Shown: positions 26,610 through 35,018 of the stretch, one piece after another
Layout: each line of letters opens with the position of its first letter
Numbering within the stretch: the first letter of the stretch is position 1
Source: an uncultured Prevotellaceae bacterium
GTDB taxonomy: Bacteria; Bacteroidota; Bacteroidia; Bacteroidales; Bacteroidaceae
Reading direction: 5' to 3'
DNA length: 47,532 bases
Assembly: GCA_946406435.1 (NCBI GenBank)
Contig: CAMJKP010000021.1
Location: forward strand, 1 to 47,532
Notes under the pieces: generated by a model
The model's database searches: none
Told to the model about the DNA's origin: nothing
Seen by the model: the letters and a program-made list of their open reading frames with translations, nothing else
Made by a program: the position numbers and the translations under genes

Positions 26610-26647
26610 AGTTTAGTTTTATGATTTAAGTTATATTGATAATGAGT

Positions 26648-26678
26648 GCAAAGATACTAATTTTTCCTTACTTTCCAA
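26648..26678 (-). promoter_or_regulatory. Promoter of the idnO-like gene
   Basis: -7 box TATCTTTGC (26648-26656), a full match to TAnnTTTGC, with TTG at 26676-26678 and 19-nt spacing. Confidence 0.7.
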
Positions 26679-26858
26679 AGAAAACAATCTTTTTTTCCTT
26701 ATAAGTCCCATGTAGTTCCCTTGTGACTCCCATGTAAGTCCCATTTTCCGCCTATATATAATAGGCGTTAATTATTATTTCAACTTTTTTCCACACCTAC
26801 ATGTAGTTTTTCCACAATAATTGCGTTTCTATAAGTAGAAAGTTTAATTTTAACAAAA

Positions 26859-27347
26859 ATGACTGAACAGGAAGAAAGATTTACCAAACTCGTTCGCGAG
26901 TATAAGAATACGGTATATACTGTCTGTATGATGTTTGCAGAATCTCCTGACGAGACTGATGATTTGGTGCAAGAGGCACTTATCAATCTCTGGCGAGGCT
27001 TTAAAACAGCAGATGATGTATGCAAATCGTGGGTGTGGCGAGTTACTATGAACTCGTGCATAACCATCGACCGTAAGAAGAAGAGAAAAAACTCTTCTGA
27101 ATGCCCTCTTACAGCTGATATGGAGAGCGTAATGAATAGTTATGAAACTAATAGAAATGCCAACGTGAGGCTTCTCTATGACCGTATTCATCAGCTCAAT
27201 CCGTTTGATCGCGCCATAGTAATGTTATGGCTTGACGGAATGCCATACGATGAGATTGGCGAGATTATGGGCATCACTACAAAGAATGTCTCTGTGAGAT
27301 TAATCAGAATTAAAGAACAGCTTAAAAAGATGAACAATGGAAAATAA
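26859..27347 (+). CDS. ECF-type RNA polymerase sigma factor
   Basis: 162 residues. Region 2 reads YKNTVYTVCMMFAESPDETDDLVQEALINLWRGF, and a short linker follows. Region 4 HTH reads NPFDRAIVMLWLDGMPYDEIGEIMGITTKNVSVRLIRIKEQL. The size and layout are those of an ECF sigma factor. The next gene overlaps it by 11 nt, the usual arrangement for a sigma and its regulator, but that gene is not a FecR-type anti-sigma. I do not see a clear promoter in the roughly 90-nt upstream region. Confidence 0.92.
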   Translation: MTEQEERFTKLVREYKNTVYTVCMMFAESPDETDDLVQEALINLWRGFKTADDVCKSWVWRVTMNSCITIDRKKKRKNSSECPLTADMESVMNSYETNRNANVRLLYDRIHQLNPFDRAIVMLWLDGMPYDEIGEIMGITTKNVSVRLIRIKEQLKKMNNGK

Positions 27348-27957
27348 CGGCACTAGTTTGGAACTTGAGGAGATGCGCCTCCAGATGGCAACTCTCCAGA
27401 AGCAGCTCGATGAGCGACTAAAGCTTGATGAGGAGTTGCTTAAGAAGAATACTATAAACAAGAAGATAAATAGCATAAACAGATATGGATATTTTTCGTT
27501 GATTGGTATTCCTATGGCATTTGCTGGTCTTTGTATAGTACAATACAGATTCCATATATCTTTAGAATTTATTTTAGTAGCAATTCTATCAGTTTTAATA
27601 ATCACAGGTTTAGATTTCTGGTCAGCAAACCGTGTGAAATCCGTAGATTTTTCAAAGAAGAGCGTCAAGGAAATAGTTAAAACTTTGATAAGCATGAAGA
27701 AATGTAACCAAAGAATAAGATTAGTTGATTTTTTAACAACTCCAATCTTTATTTCATGGCTTATATATGAAATATATGTGCATAGCTTCTCTCATTTCAT
27801 GTTTAATGAAGGTTTCCCTACATGTCTTTTCATCTGTATAAATTCCATCATATTTTTCTCTATTCTTACTATATTATTACTATTATGTTGGAAGATGTAT
27901 AAGAAAAATCAACGCAATATTACTGAGATGATTGAAATACTGAAAGATCAGGAATAG
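27337..27957 (+). CDS. Membrane protein with N-terminal coiled coil, candidate anti-sigma partner
   Basis: 206 residues. The first 45 form a charged cytoplasmic helix (LELEEMRLQMATLQKQLDERLKLDEELLKK), followed by four likely membrane segments (about 52-70, 75-92, 130-145, 160-185). It overlaps the sigma factor gene by 11 nt. Similar ECF-linked Bacteroidetes proteins begin with the same ELEEMRxQ helix and are annotated as hypothetical. The overlap and the cytoplasmic helix suggest membrane sequestration of the sigma factor. That is inference, as no known anti-sigma domain is visible. Confidence 0.75.
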   Translation: MENNGTSLELEEMRLQMATLQKQLDERLKLDEELLKKNTINKKINSINRYGYFSLIGIPMAFAGLCIVQYRFHISLEFILVAILSVLIITGLDFWSANRVKSVDFSKKSVKEIVKTLISMKKCNQRIRLVDFLTTPIFISWLIYEIYVHSFSHFMFNEGFPTCLFICINSIIFFSILTILLLLCWKMYKKNQRNITEMIEILKDQE

Positions 27958-27966
27958 CATATAGAA

Positions 27967-27999
27967 AGCCCTCGCAATTTTGTGAGGGCTATTCTTTTT
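27967..27999 (+). terminator. Terminator of the sigma factor operon
   Basis: AGCCCTCGCA / TGTGAGGGCT (27968-27990, one G-T pair) followed by ATTCTTTTTCC, 10 bp after the stop. Confidence 0.85.
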
Positions 28000-28000
28000 C

Positions 28001-28350
28001 CTATTTATTTTTATCCTTTATTATTTTATTAAAGGTTTTAAATTAAAATAAATAAGAAAAGATAATAAGAAAGTGGTGTGGAAATGTGGATATTGTATGT
28101 TTGACACTCATAGTCAATAAGATGGGAAATGAATAAGTGTATTGATAACACATTAATATAAGTTTTATAACCTGTGGATTATCCACTATGGGCTTTGTGG
28201 ATATATGATGGGTGTGTATAAATGGCAAGTTATTAGTTTTCTATCAACGCTATTTCCACTACCTTTACACATCATTTCAACATGTTATTAACAGGTTTTA
28301 CATATACTTTTCCCTATAGTTTATCCACAATCTGTGGAAAACTATAGGGA
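28001..28350. other. Candidate replication origin: DnaA-box-like cluster in AT-rich DNA
   Basis: Nine-mers equal or close to TTATCCACA occur at 28077 (rc), 28085 (rc), 28173 (rc), 28179, 28196 (rc), 28252, 28321 (exact) and 28333 (rc). They sit beside a very AT-rich stretch (28001-28070) that could unwind. The last two boxes form a hairpin CCCTATAG..CTATAGGG (28312-28349). No gene is visible in 28000-28446. dnaA is not in the window. The genes to the right mostly face this site, which is not what strong strand bias would predict. Confidence 0.4.
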
Positions 28351-28366
28351 AATTGGGTAAATTTAT

Positions 28367-28405
28367 AAAAAAAACGCTTAAGGATTATTCCCTAAGCGGC
28401 TTTTA
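28367..28405 (-). terminator. Terminator of the GT9 operon
   Basis: CGCTTAAGGA (28375-28384) and TCCCTAAGCG (28389-28398) pair across TTAT. On the minus strand the hairpin is followed by eight T residues. Confidence 0.8.
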
Positions 28406-28446
28406 TATATAAACATTATTAGATGATGCTCAACTATTATAATATG

Positions 28447-29496
28447 TTATTCTAAAATAACATTCTCTACGCGATTAAAGATATTCTCAGGTGTAATATC
28501 GTTAAGGCACTTATAATTGCCATACTGGCAAGGAATATTGCCGTAGATAGAGCATGGACGGCATTTCATGTCAAGTTCCACTACGTTTTCCACACTTTGA
28601 TTCCAACCGAGGAAACCTGCAAATCGATGAGTAGCACCCCAGATGCTTACAACAGGACAGGCTACAAGAGATGCGAGGTGCATATTACCTGAGTCCATTG
28701 ATATCATCACATTGAGATGTGACATGAGGATAAGTTCCTGACTGATATCCTTTAGCGTAGAAGTAGCAGATGTTACTTGTGAATATTTATCTTGCCATTC
28801 TTTCATCTTCTGAGCCTCTTCACCTTTTCCGTGAAAGAGGAATATACGACAGCTTGGATGTGCCTTAATAATCATCTGCACCACCTTCTCCATTTTATCA
28901 AGGGGATAAATTTTACCCTTATGTGCTGCAAATGGAGCTATACCTATCCATTTGGTGAATGTTTTCTTTTCGCCTATTGTTTCAGAGAGAAGTCGGAGAT
29001 TTCCCCTACCCTCTCCATATATGCTTCGAAAATCAGGAGTTATAAAATAGCCGAGCTTTTCAAGTACATCGGCATAGTTGCGGAAAGATGTGGGTAACTG
29101 GTGGAAATTAGTTTTATCCTCATTTACAAGAGCACGCTTTTCCTTGCGATGCTTGTCTATATGTGCTACTTTATAGTTAGACAGTACAAAGCGAAGACGA
29201 AGGTAATGAGAACGCAGAACGCCATGCATATCAGCTATATGCGTGAAATGCTTGGCTTGAAGTCTGCGATAGAGAGCATTAAGTCCGGTAATACCTTTGT
29301 ATTCCTCTTTAAGATCAGCACCCATGAAACCTACATTATCAGCAAGATTCTCGAAAAAAGGACGTGCAAATGGGCGAGACAATACCGTAATTCGAAGATT
29401 AGGATATTGTTTTGCCAATGAGCTAACCACTGGTACTAGCATAGCTACATCACCAATGGCGGAGAATCTTATTATGAGAATGTGAGGTGTCTTCAA
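28447..29496 (-). CDS. Glycosyltransferase family 9 (heptosyltransferase-like)
   Basis: 349 residues. It begins ILIIRFSAIGDVAMLVPVVSSLAKQYP, the GT9 signature, and has a C-terminal nucleotide-sugar half with SMDSGNMHLASLVACPVVSIWGATHRFAGF. It ends with a Cys cluster (CRPCSIYGNIPCQYGNYKCL) typical of the family. It likely transfers a sugar to lipopolysaccharide core on the cytoplasmic side. It follows the DUF4254 gene by 39 bp, a pairing conserved in Bacteroidales. Confidence 0.92.
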   Translation of the reverse strand: MKTPHILIIRFSAIGDVAMLVPVVSSLAKQYPNLRITVLSRPFARPFFENLADNVGFMGADLKEEYKGITGLNALYRRLQAKHFTHIADMHGVLRSHYLRLRFVLSNYKVAHIDKHRKEKRALVNEDKTNFHQLPTSFRNYADVLEKLGYFITPDFRSIYGEGRGNLRLLSETIGEKKTFTKWIGIAPFAAHKGKIYPLDKMEKVVQMIIKAHPSCRIFLFHGKGEEAQKMKEWQDKYSQVTSATSTLKDISQELILMSHLNVMISMDSGNMHLASLVACPVVSIWGATHRFAGFLGWNQSVENVVELDMKCRPCSIYGNIPCQYGNYKCLNDITPENIFNRVENVILE

Positions 29497-29534
29497 TATG
29501 TACTATTTAGCTATTTACTATGTACAATTTAGGC

Positions 29535-30140
29535 TTATTTCTTCCCGTAAAGTACAGGATTTGTGTCAGCATCATTATACATCTTCATCTGGCGATATAC
29601 CTTCATGTATTTCTTGCCTGCTGCTATATCTGCAAGAAGCTGATCAATAGCTGTTGAGAGGTCAACTTGCTGCTCAAGAAGAATGTCTAGCTTTGCCTTA
29701 CACTTTGCAATATGCTCAGCACTTGCATCTGTGCGTTCTACCTGCTCTTTCATGTGATATATCTTGAGAGCAAGGATAGAAAGGCGGTCAATAGCCCATG
29801 CAGGTGACTCTGTATTAATGGTAGCTCCATCCAGTATCTTTACATCCTTATAGTGGTCGCGGAAGTAAGAATCGATATTCTCTACCATATCAGTACGATC
29901 CTGGTTTGACTTATCAATTCTGCGCTTCAAAACGAGTGCTGCAGCAGGATCAATATTAGGATCGCGGATTATATCCTCGAAATGCCATTGTACTGTGTCA
30001 ATCCAACATTTATGATAGAGAATATTGTTGATTGTATTCTCTGGGAATGGATTCTTTATAGGTGTGTCAACATTATCGTTGATGTGATAATCAGCGATTG
30101 CGTGACGGAATATTTCATTGCTTGTTGATGTAAATGACAT
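29535..30140 (-). CDS. DUF4254 family protein
   Basis: 201 residues, all helical and soluble. It has conserved blocks HKCWIDTVQWHFEDIIRDPNIDP, LKRRIDKSNQDRTDMVENID and INTESPAWAIDRLSILALKIYHM that I recognise as DUF4254. The family has no established function. It is almost always next to a GT9 gene, which suggests a role in surface glycan synthesis. It has its own promoter upstream. Confidence 0.85.
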   Translation of the reverse strand: MSFTSTSNEIFRHAIADYHINDNVDTPIKNPFPENTINNILYHKCWIDTVQWHFEDIIRDPNIDPAAALVLKRRIDKSNQDRTDMVENIDSYFRDHYKDVKILDGATINTESPAWAIDRLSILALKIYHMKEQVERTDASAEHIAKCKAKLDILLEQQVDLSTAIDQLLADIAAGKKYMKVYRQMKMYNDADTNPVLYGKK

Positions 30141-30185
30141 ATTATTTATATACCAAAAATTGACATAGAATAATGATTTCCAAAT

Positions 30186-30217
30186 GCAAAAATAATGTAA
30201 TTATTTGAGAAATGCAA
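30186..30217 (-). promoter_or_regulatory. Promoter of DUF4254-GT9
   Basis: -7 box TATTTTTGC (30186-30194) and TTG at 30215-30217, spacing 20 nt. It overlaps the region just after the YitT-RdgB stop. Confidence 0.65.
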
Positions 30218-30227
30218 ATTTTTCACA

Positions 30228-31760
30228 CTATTTTTTGTTTGAATTGAGGAACTCCACAAGTTTTTCTACAGCTCTTCCACGATGTGAAATACTGTTTTTC
30301 TCTTCTGAGGTCATTTCTGCGAATGTCTTGTCATAACCGTCAGGTTGGAAGATAGGATCATATCCAAATCCGGTTGTCCCTCGCTTTTCCTCCGTTATAA
30401 CTCCCTTTACAGTCCCATTGAAAAGGTGTACTTCCCCATGATATATAAGGGCGATAGAAGTACGGAATTGAGCCTTACGCTCTTCTCCTACCCTACCCTT
30501 CAGCTTATATATAAGCTTTCGCATATTAGCCTCTGAGTCATGATCTTTTGTAATATCCATTTCAGGGTCGCTATAGTCAGGGTCTTCAAGGTTGGCATAG
30601 CGTGCGGAGTATACTCCTGGGGCACCGTCAAGAGCTTTTACCTCAAGACCTGTGTCATCGGCAAAGCAGTCAAAGCCATAGAACTTACTTATATACTGTG
30701 CCTTCTCAAGAGAGTTTTCCTCAAGAGTAGCGTGTGTTTCAGGAAGTTCGTCAAAGCATCCTATCTCCTTCAATGAACGAACCTCAAAACGGTCGCTCAG
30801 AATCTCGCGAACCTCACGAAGCTTATTCTCATTATTTGTTGCAAAAACGATAATTGGTTTCATACCTTTTACTTTTGTTTTCATCTTATCAAATCCTTCT
30901 CCATATACGTTAGAGGCATTTGATACAGTTACGAATGCTGTTGGATCTACTCTCTTTACAGCCTCAAAAACTTCGTGTGAGTAGTGCTTGGTACACACGC
31001 ACATAAGTACCTTACGTTCAGTCTTTGTATACCAACCCTCGCCGTCAAGTACTGTAAGTCCAAAGCCTGCCTTATTTATAGCATCAGCAATAACTGAGTA
31101 GTTTCGGGAAAATATATACACTACTAGACATTGGTTAAATCGTCGGGTAAAGAAGTCAAGTGTTATGGCTGAAAGAACGAGTAGCACATATCCAAAAATT
31201 ACCTTCTTAGGATCATGGAATATAAAATATGAACTTGACACAATGATAATGTCAACATACATAAGAACCTGTCCAAGAGATATATCACGATATTTGTTTA
31301 CTACTGCTGCTATGATGTCTGTACCGCCTGTAGAACCGTTATAGTGGAAGCATAATGCAAGTGCAAATCCTTCTATCAAAGCGCATAGAATACAAGCCAT
31401 GAACATATCACTTTCGCCTAAGAAAGATGGCAACTGATGTGTTACTGGATCTTCCAATATTCTTTGGCAAAACCACAGCCAGAAAGAGACAAGTCCAAAG
31501 CCCCAGATAGTCTTTAGGCTGAACCTAAGTCCGAGAATCTTTCCTCCAAGAGCCAAAAGTACCACATTAATAGCGGCATACGGAATCTCTACACCAATTC
31601 CAGATGAATAATATATAAGTGCCGCTATACCTGAGACACCACCTGTAGCAAGCTCATAAGGGAGCAAGAAAAGAGTGAGACCTATGGCATATATGAAGGT
31701 TGCTATTGCCACCATCATATAATCGCGTATCTCAAGTAATAATTCGTGTTTGGTAAACAT
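30228..31760 (-). CDS. YitT membrane protein fused to RdgB/HAM1 purine NTP pyrophosphatase
   Basis: One 510-residue frame. Residues 1-299 form a YitT-family protein: five or so membrane helices, [32 protein letters not shown], and a C-terminal DUF2179 domain ending [21 protein letters not shown]. Residues 300-510 form a complete RdgB domain: [39 protein letters not shown], and GFGYDPIF...SHRGRA. RdgB hydrolyses dITP and XTP. In other Bacteroidales the two are separate neighbouring genes. Here the expected YitT stop is missing. AAAAGG lies just before Met300 (30863), so internal initiation could still give free RdgB. Confidence 0.88.
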   Translation of the reverse strand: MFTKHELLLEIRDYMMVAIATFIYAIGLTLFLLPYELATGGVSGIAALIYYSSGIGVEIPYAAINVVLLALGGKILGLRFSLKTIWGFGLVSFWLWFCQRILEDPVTHQLPSFLGESDMFMACILCALIEGFALALCFHYNGSTGGTDIIAAVVNKYRDISLGQVLMYVDIIIVSSSYFIFHDPKKVIFGYVLLVLSAITLDFFTRRFNQCLVVYIFSRNYSVIADAINKAGFGLTVLDGEGWYTKTERKVLMCVCTKHYSHEVFEAVKRVDPTAFVTVSNASNVYGEGFDKMKTKVKGMKPIIVFATNNENKLREVREILSDRFEVRSLKEIGCFDELPETHATLEENSLEKAQYISKFYGFDCFADDTGLEVKALDGAPGVYSARYANLEDPDYSDPEMDITKDHDSEANMRKLIYKLKGRVGEERKAQFRTSIALIYHGEVHLFNGTVKGVITEEKRGTTGFGYDPIFQPDGYDKTFAEMTSEEKNSISHRGRAVEKLVEFLNSNKK

Positions 31761-31776
31761 ATTTTTATAAATAATA

Positions 31777-31894
31777 GACCCACCCCCTTGCCCCTCCCAT
31801 AAAGTGAGGGGAGTAGATAGTAATAAGAGAGAAGTCTATAATAATAAAATGTAATTACTCCCCTCCCTTTATGGGAGGGGCTAGGGGGTGGGTC
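31777..31894. repeat. GC-rich paired palindromic element C
   Basis: Arms at 31777-31819 (GACCCACCCCC..AGTAGATA) and 31854-31894 (ATTACTCCCC..GGTGGGTC) enclose a 34-bp spacer. The element fills the gap between the leuS stop (31898) and the yitT-rdgB start (31760). Confidence 0.88.
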
Positions 31895-31897
31895 GTT

Positions 31898-34744
31898 TTA
31901 CTTCACCACAATATTGATAATTCTTCCAGGCACAACGATTGTCTTAACAATCTGCTTGCCTTCAGTATATTTAGCGGTACGTTCATCAGCAAGTACTGCC
32001 TTCTCAGCATCTTCCTTCGATACATCAGCAGGAAGCTGAATAGTGAAGCGTGTCTTGCCACAGAACTGAACAGGCATAGTGATTTCAGAGTCCTTCATCT
32101 TTGTCTCGTCGAATACTGGCCATTGAGCATCACATACACTACCCTTCTCTCCAAGTGTGTGCCAGAGTTCTTCGGCAATAAATGGAGCAAATGGAGCAAT
32201 AAGGATTGTGAGTTGCTTGAGAACAGACTTGCTATGACACTTTTGAAGCTCACCTACAGCAATCATGAATGCTGCAATAGATGTATTATAAGAGAAGTTT
32301 TCTATGTCCTGAGTAACCTTCTTTATAAGCTTATGGAGTGACTTCTCCTGATCAGCTGTTGGCTGCTCATCGTTAACTTGATACTCGCCCATACGGTCGT
32401 AGAACAAGCCCCAGAACTTCTTCAAGAAGCGGTGACAACCGTCAATACCGTTGGTATCCCAAGGCTTTGACTGCTCAACAGGACCAAGGAACATCTCGTA
32501 CATACGGAGAGTATCTGCACCATACTTCTCAACAATCATATCAGGATTAACCACGTTGAACATAGACTTTGACATCTTTTCAACTGCCCATCCGCAGACA
32601 TACTGTCCATTGTCATTGAGAATAAACTCAGCATTATTGTATTCAGGACGCCAAGCCTTAAATGCCTCTACATCAAGAATATCTGCGCTTACGATGTTTA
32701 CGTCAACGTGGATAGGTGTAACGTCATACTCATCCTTCTTGTCAAATGAAACGAAGGTATTAGTATCCTTGATACGATATACGAAGTTAGAGCGACCCTG
32801 AATCATACCCTGGTTAACGAGTTTCTGGAATGGCTCTTCCTTCTTAGAGATACCAAGGTCGAAGAGGAACTTATTCCAGAAGCGAGAGTAGATAAGGTGA
32901 CCTGTTGCGTGCTCTGAACCACCTACATAGAGATCCACGTTCTGCCAGTACTCAGCTGCCTTTTCTGAAAGAAGAGCCTCGTTGTTGTGTGGATCCATAT
33001 AGCGGAGATAGTATGCAGAAGAACCTGCAAAACCAGGCATAGTGTAGAGCTCGATAGGGAAGACGGTCTTATTGTCGATAAGAGCCTTATCAACAATCTT
33101 CTTGTTCTGCTCATCCCAAGCCCAGATCTGAGCGTTGCCCAATGGAGGCTCACCAGTCTCAGTTGGCAGGAACTTATCCACCTGTGGAAGTTCGATAGGC
33201 AGACACTCCTCTGGAATCATTGTTGGGATGCCATTCTTGTAATATACAGGGAATGGCTCACCCCAGTAACGCTGACGAGAGAAGATAGCATCACGAAGAC
33301 GGTAGTTAACCTTCACACGACCAATGCCATGTTTCTCAACGAATACCTTTGTTGCCTTGATAGCTTCCTTAACGGTCATGCCATTAAGAACGAGGCTCTC
33401 GCCATCATATTCAATAGCTGTCTTGCCTGGGGCAGGAGAGTTGCTTACAATACCTTCCTTAGCATCGTATGACTCTTCGCTGATATCAGCACCCTCGATA
33501 AGTGGGATGATAGGGAGGTCGAAATGCTTTGCGAAGGCATAGTCGCGTGAATCATGAGCAGGAACTGCCATGATAGCACCTGTACCATACCCAGCAAGAA
33601 CATATTCAGAGATATAGATAGGACATTTGTCGCCTGTGATTGGGTTGATACCGTAAGCACCTGAGAATACACCTGTTACGGTATGGTCAATCATACGCTC
33701 ACGCTCTGTACGACCCTTTACATACTTCACATATTCATCAACTGCCTGACGCTGATCAGCAGTTGTCACGAGGTCAACAAGTTCGCTCTCTGGGGCAAGT
33801 ACAAAGAAAGTAACGCCAAACATTGTATCTGCACGAGTGGTGAAGATTGTGAAGTCAACATCAGAGTCAGCTACCTTGATCTGAACCTCAGTACCCTCTG
33901 AACGACCAATCCAGTTCTTCTGTGTCTCCTTGATAGACTCGCTCCACTGGATTGTCTCAAGACCGTCGAGAAGACGCTGTGAGTAAGCACTTACACGAAG
34001 GCACCATTGGCGCATCTTCTTCTGCTCAACAGGGAAACCACCACGAACAGAAACACCATCAACAACCTCATCATTAGCAAGAACAGTACCAAGACCTGCA
34101 CACCAGTTCACCATTGTCTCGCCCATGAAGGCAATACGATAGTTCATCAGAACGTCAGACTTCTTCTTCTCGTCCCAGCTATTCCACTCCTCAGCTGTAA
34201 AGTGAAGTTCCTCACTTTCAGCTATATCCCAAGTGCCTCTACCCTCTTTCTCGAAATACTCGATAAGTTTTTCAATAGGCAGAGCCTTTTGGAACTTGTT
34301 GCAGAAGAAAGAGTTGAACATCTTCTGGAAAGCCCATTGTGTCCACTTATAGTAGCCAGGAGCACATGTGCGAACCTCGCGATCCCAGTCAAAGCAGAAA
34401 CCAATCTTATCCAACTGCTCACGATAGCGGTCAATATTCTGGAATGTAGTCTTTTCAGGATGCTGACCTGTCTGAATAGCATACTGCTCGGCAGGCAATC
34501 CGTATGCGTCATAACCCATTGGGTTTAGGACATTGAAACCCTGAAGACGCTTGTAGCGTGCATAGATATCACTTGCGATATAGCCAAGTGGGTGACCAAC
34601 ATGAAGACCCGCACCAGAAGGGTAGGGGAACATGTTCAGTACATAGAATTTCTTTTTGTTCTCATCCTCACTAACATGGTAAGTACCATTCTCTTTCCAG
34701 TACTCAAACCATTTCTTCTCAATTTCTCTGAAATTATATTCCAT
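31898..34744 (-). CDS. leuS: Leucyl-tRNA synthetase
   Basis: 948 residues, class I synthetase. The HIGH motif is HVGHPLGY (about residues 48-55), after FPYPSGAGL. The CP1 editing domain has [18 protein letters not shown] and [17 protein letters not shown]. The KMSKS loop is [14 protein letters not shown] (about 726). The length is somewhat above the E. coli enzyme (860), mostly through an insert around residues 150-200 that is common in this phylum. A -7 box TAACTTTGC lies at 34851-34859 (leader about 105 nt) but without a clear -33. Confidence 0.97.
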   Translation of the reverse strand: MEYNFREIEKKWFEYWKENGTYHVSEDENKKKFYVLNMFPYPSGAGLHVGHPLGYIASDIYARYKRLQGFNVLNPMGYDAYGLPAEQYAIQTGQHPEKTTFQNIDRYREQLDKIGFCFDWDREVRTCAPGYYKWTQWAFQKMFNSFFCNKFQKALPIEKLIEYFEKEGRGTWDIAESEELHFTAEEWNSWDEKKKSDVLMNYRIAFMGETMVNWCAGLGTVLANDEVVDGVSVRGGFPVEQKKMRQWCLRVSAYSQRLLDGLETIQWSESIKETQKNWIGRSEGTEVQIKVADSDVDFTIFTTRADTMFGVTFFVLAPESELVDLVTTADQRQAVDEYVKYVKGRTERERMIDHTVTGVFSGAYGINPITGDKCPIYISEYVLAGYGTGAIMAVPAHDSRDYAFAKHFDLPIIPLIEGADISEESYDAKEGIVSNSPAPGKTAIEYDGESLVLNGMTVKEAIKATKVFVEKHGIGRVKVNYRLRDAIFSRQRYWGEPFPVYYKNGIPTMIPEECLPIELPQVDKFLPTETGEPPLGNAQIWAWDEQNKKIVDKALIDNKTVFPIELYTMPGFAGSSAYYLRYMDPHNNEALLSEKAAEYWQNVDLYVGGSEHATGHLIYSRFWNKFLFDLGISKKEEPFQKLVNQGMIQGRSNFVYRIKDTNTFVSFDKKDEYDVTPIHVDVNIVSADILDVEAFKAWRPEYNNAEFILNDNGQYVCGWAVEKMSKSMFNVVNPDMIVEKYGADTLRMYEMFLGPVEQSKPWDTNGIDGCHRFLKKFWGLFYDRMGEYQVNDEQPTADQEKSLHKLIKKVTQDIENFSYNTSIAAFMIAVGELQKCHSKSVLKQLTILIAPFAPFIAEELWHTLGEKGSVCDAQWPVFDETKMKDSEITMPVQFCGKTRFTIQLPADVSKEDAEKAVLADERTAKYTEGKQIVKTIVVPGRIINIVVK

Positions 34745-35018
34745 TTTCTTTTAGTTGTTTTTTCTTGATTTGGATGCAAAGTTTTATCTTCGCACGAAGA
34801 AAATAGGGCTTGTCACTTGTAAAGTGGTGCCCGTTTTTTTATTTTCGAGTGCAAAGTTACTTAAATTAATGAAGAATGAAGAATGAAGAATGAAGAAATT
34901 GAAAAAAAATCATTAAATTTGTACCCGAATTTGGAAAAATGACTAGAATAACTAGTTTCACTAGTAACTCTAGACCTTCTAAATTGTACATTGTACATGC
35001 TAAATTGTAAATGAATTT
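34745..35018. other. Divergent intergenic region leuS/mutS with short tandem repeats
   Basis: It contains four tandem copies of the 7-mer GAAGAAT (34869-34897), an ACTAG-rich stretch (34940-34972) and TTGTACAT/TTGTAAAT repeats just before mutS. A rightward -7 box TAAATTTG at 34914-34921 could serve mutS, but no TTG is at the right distance. Confidence 0.6.

Noticed and set aside
28043..28228. 61-codon leftward frame in the DnaA-box cluster
   Set aside because: It has no recognisable protein features; it reads through AT-rich repeats.
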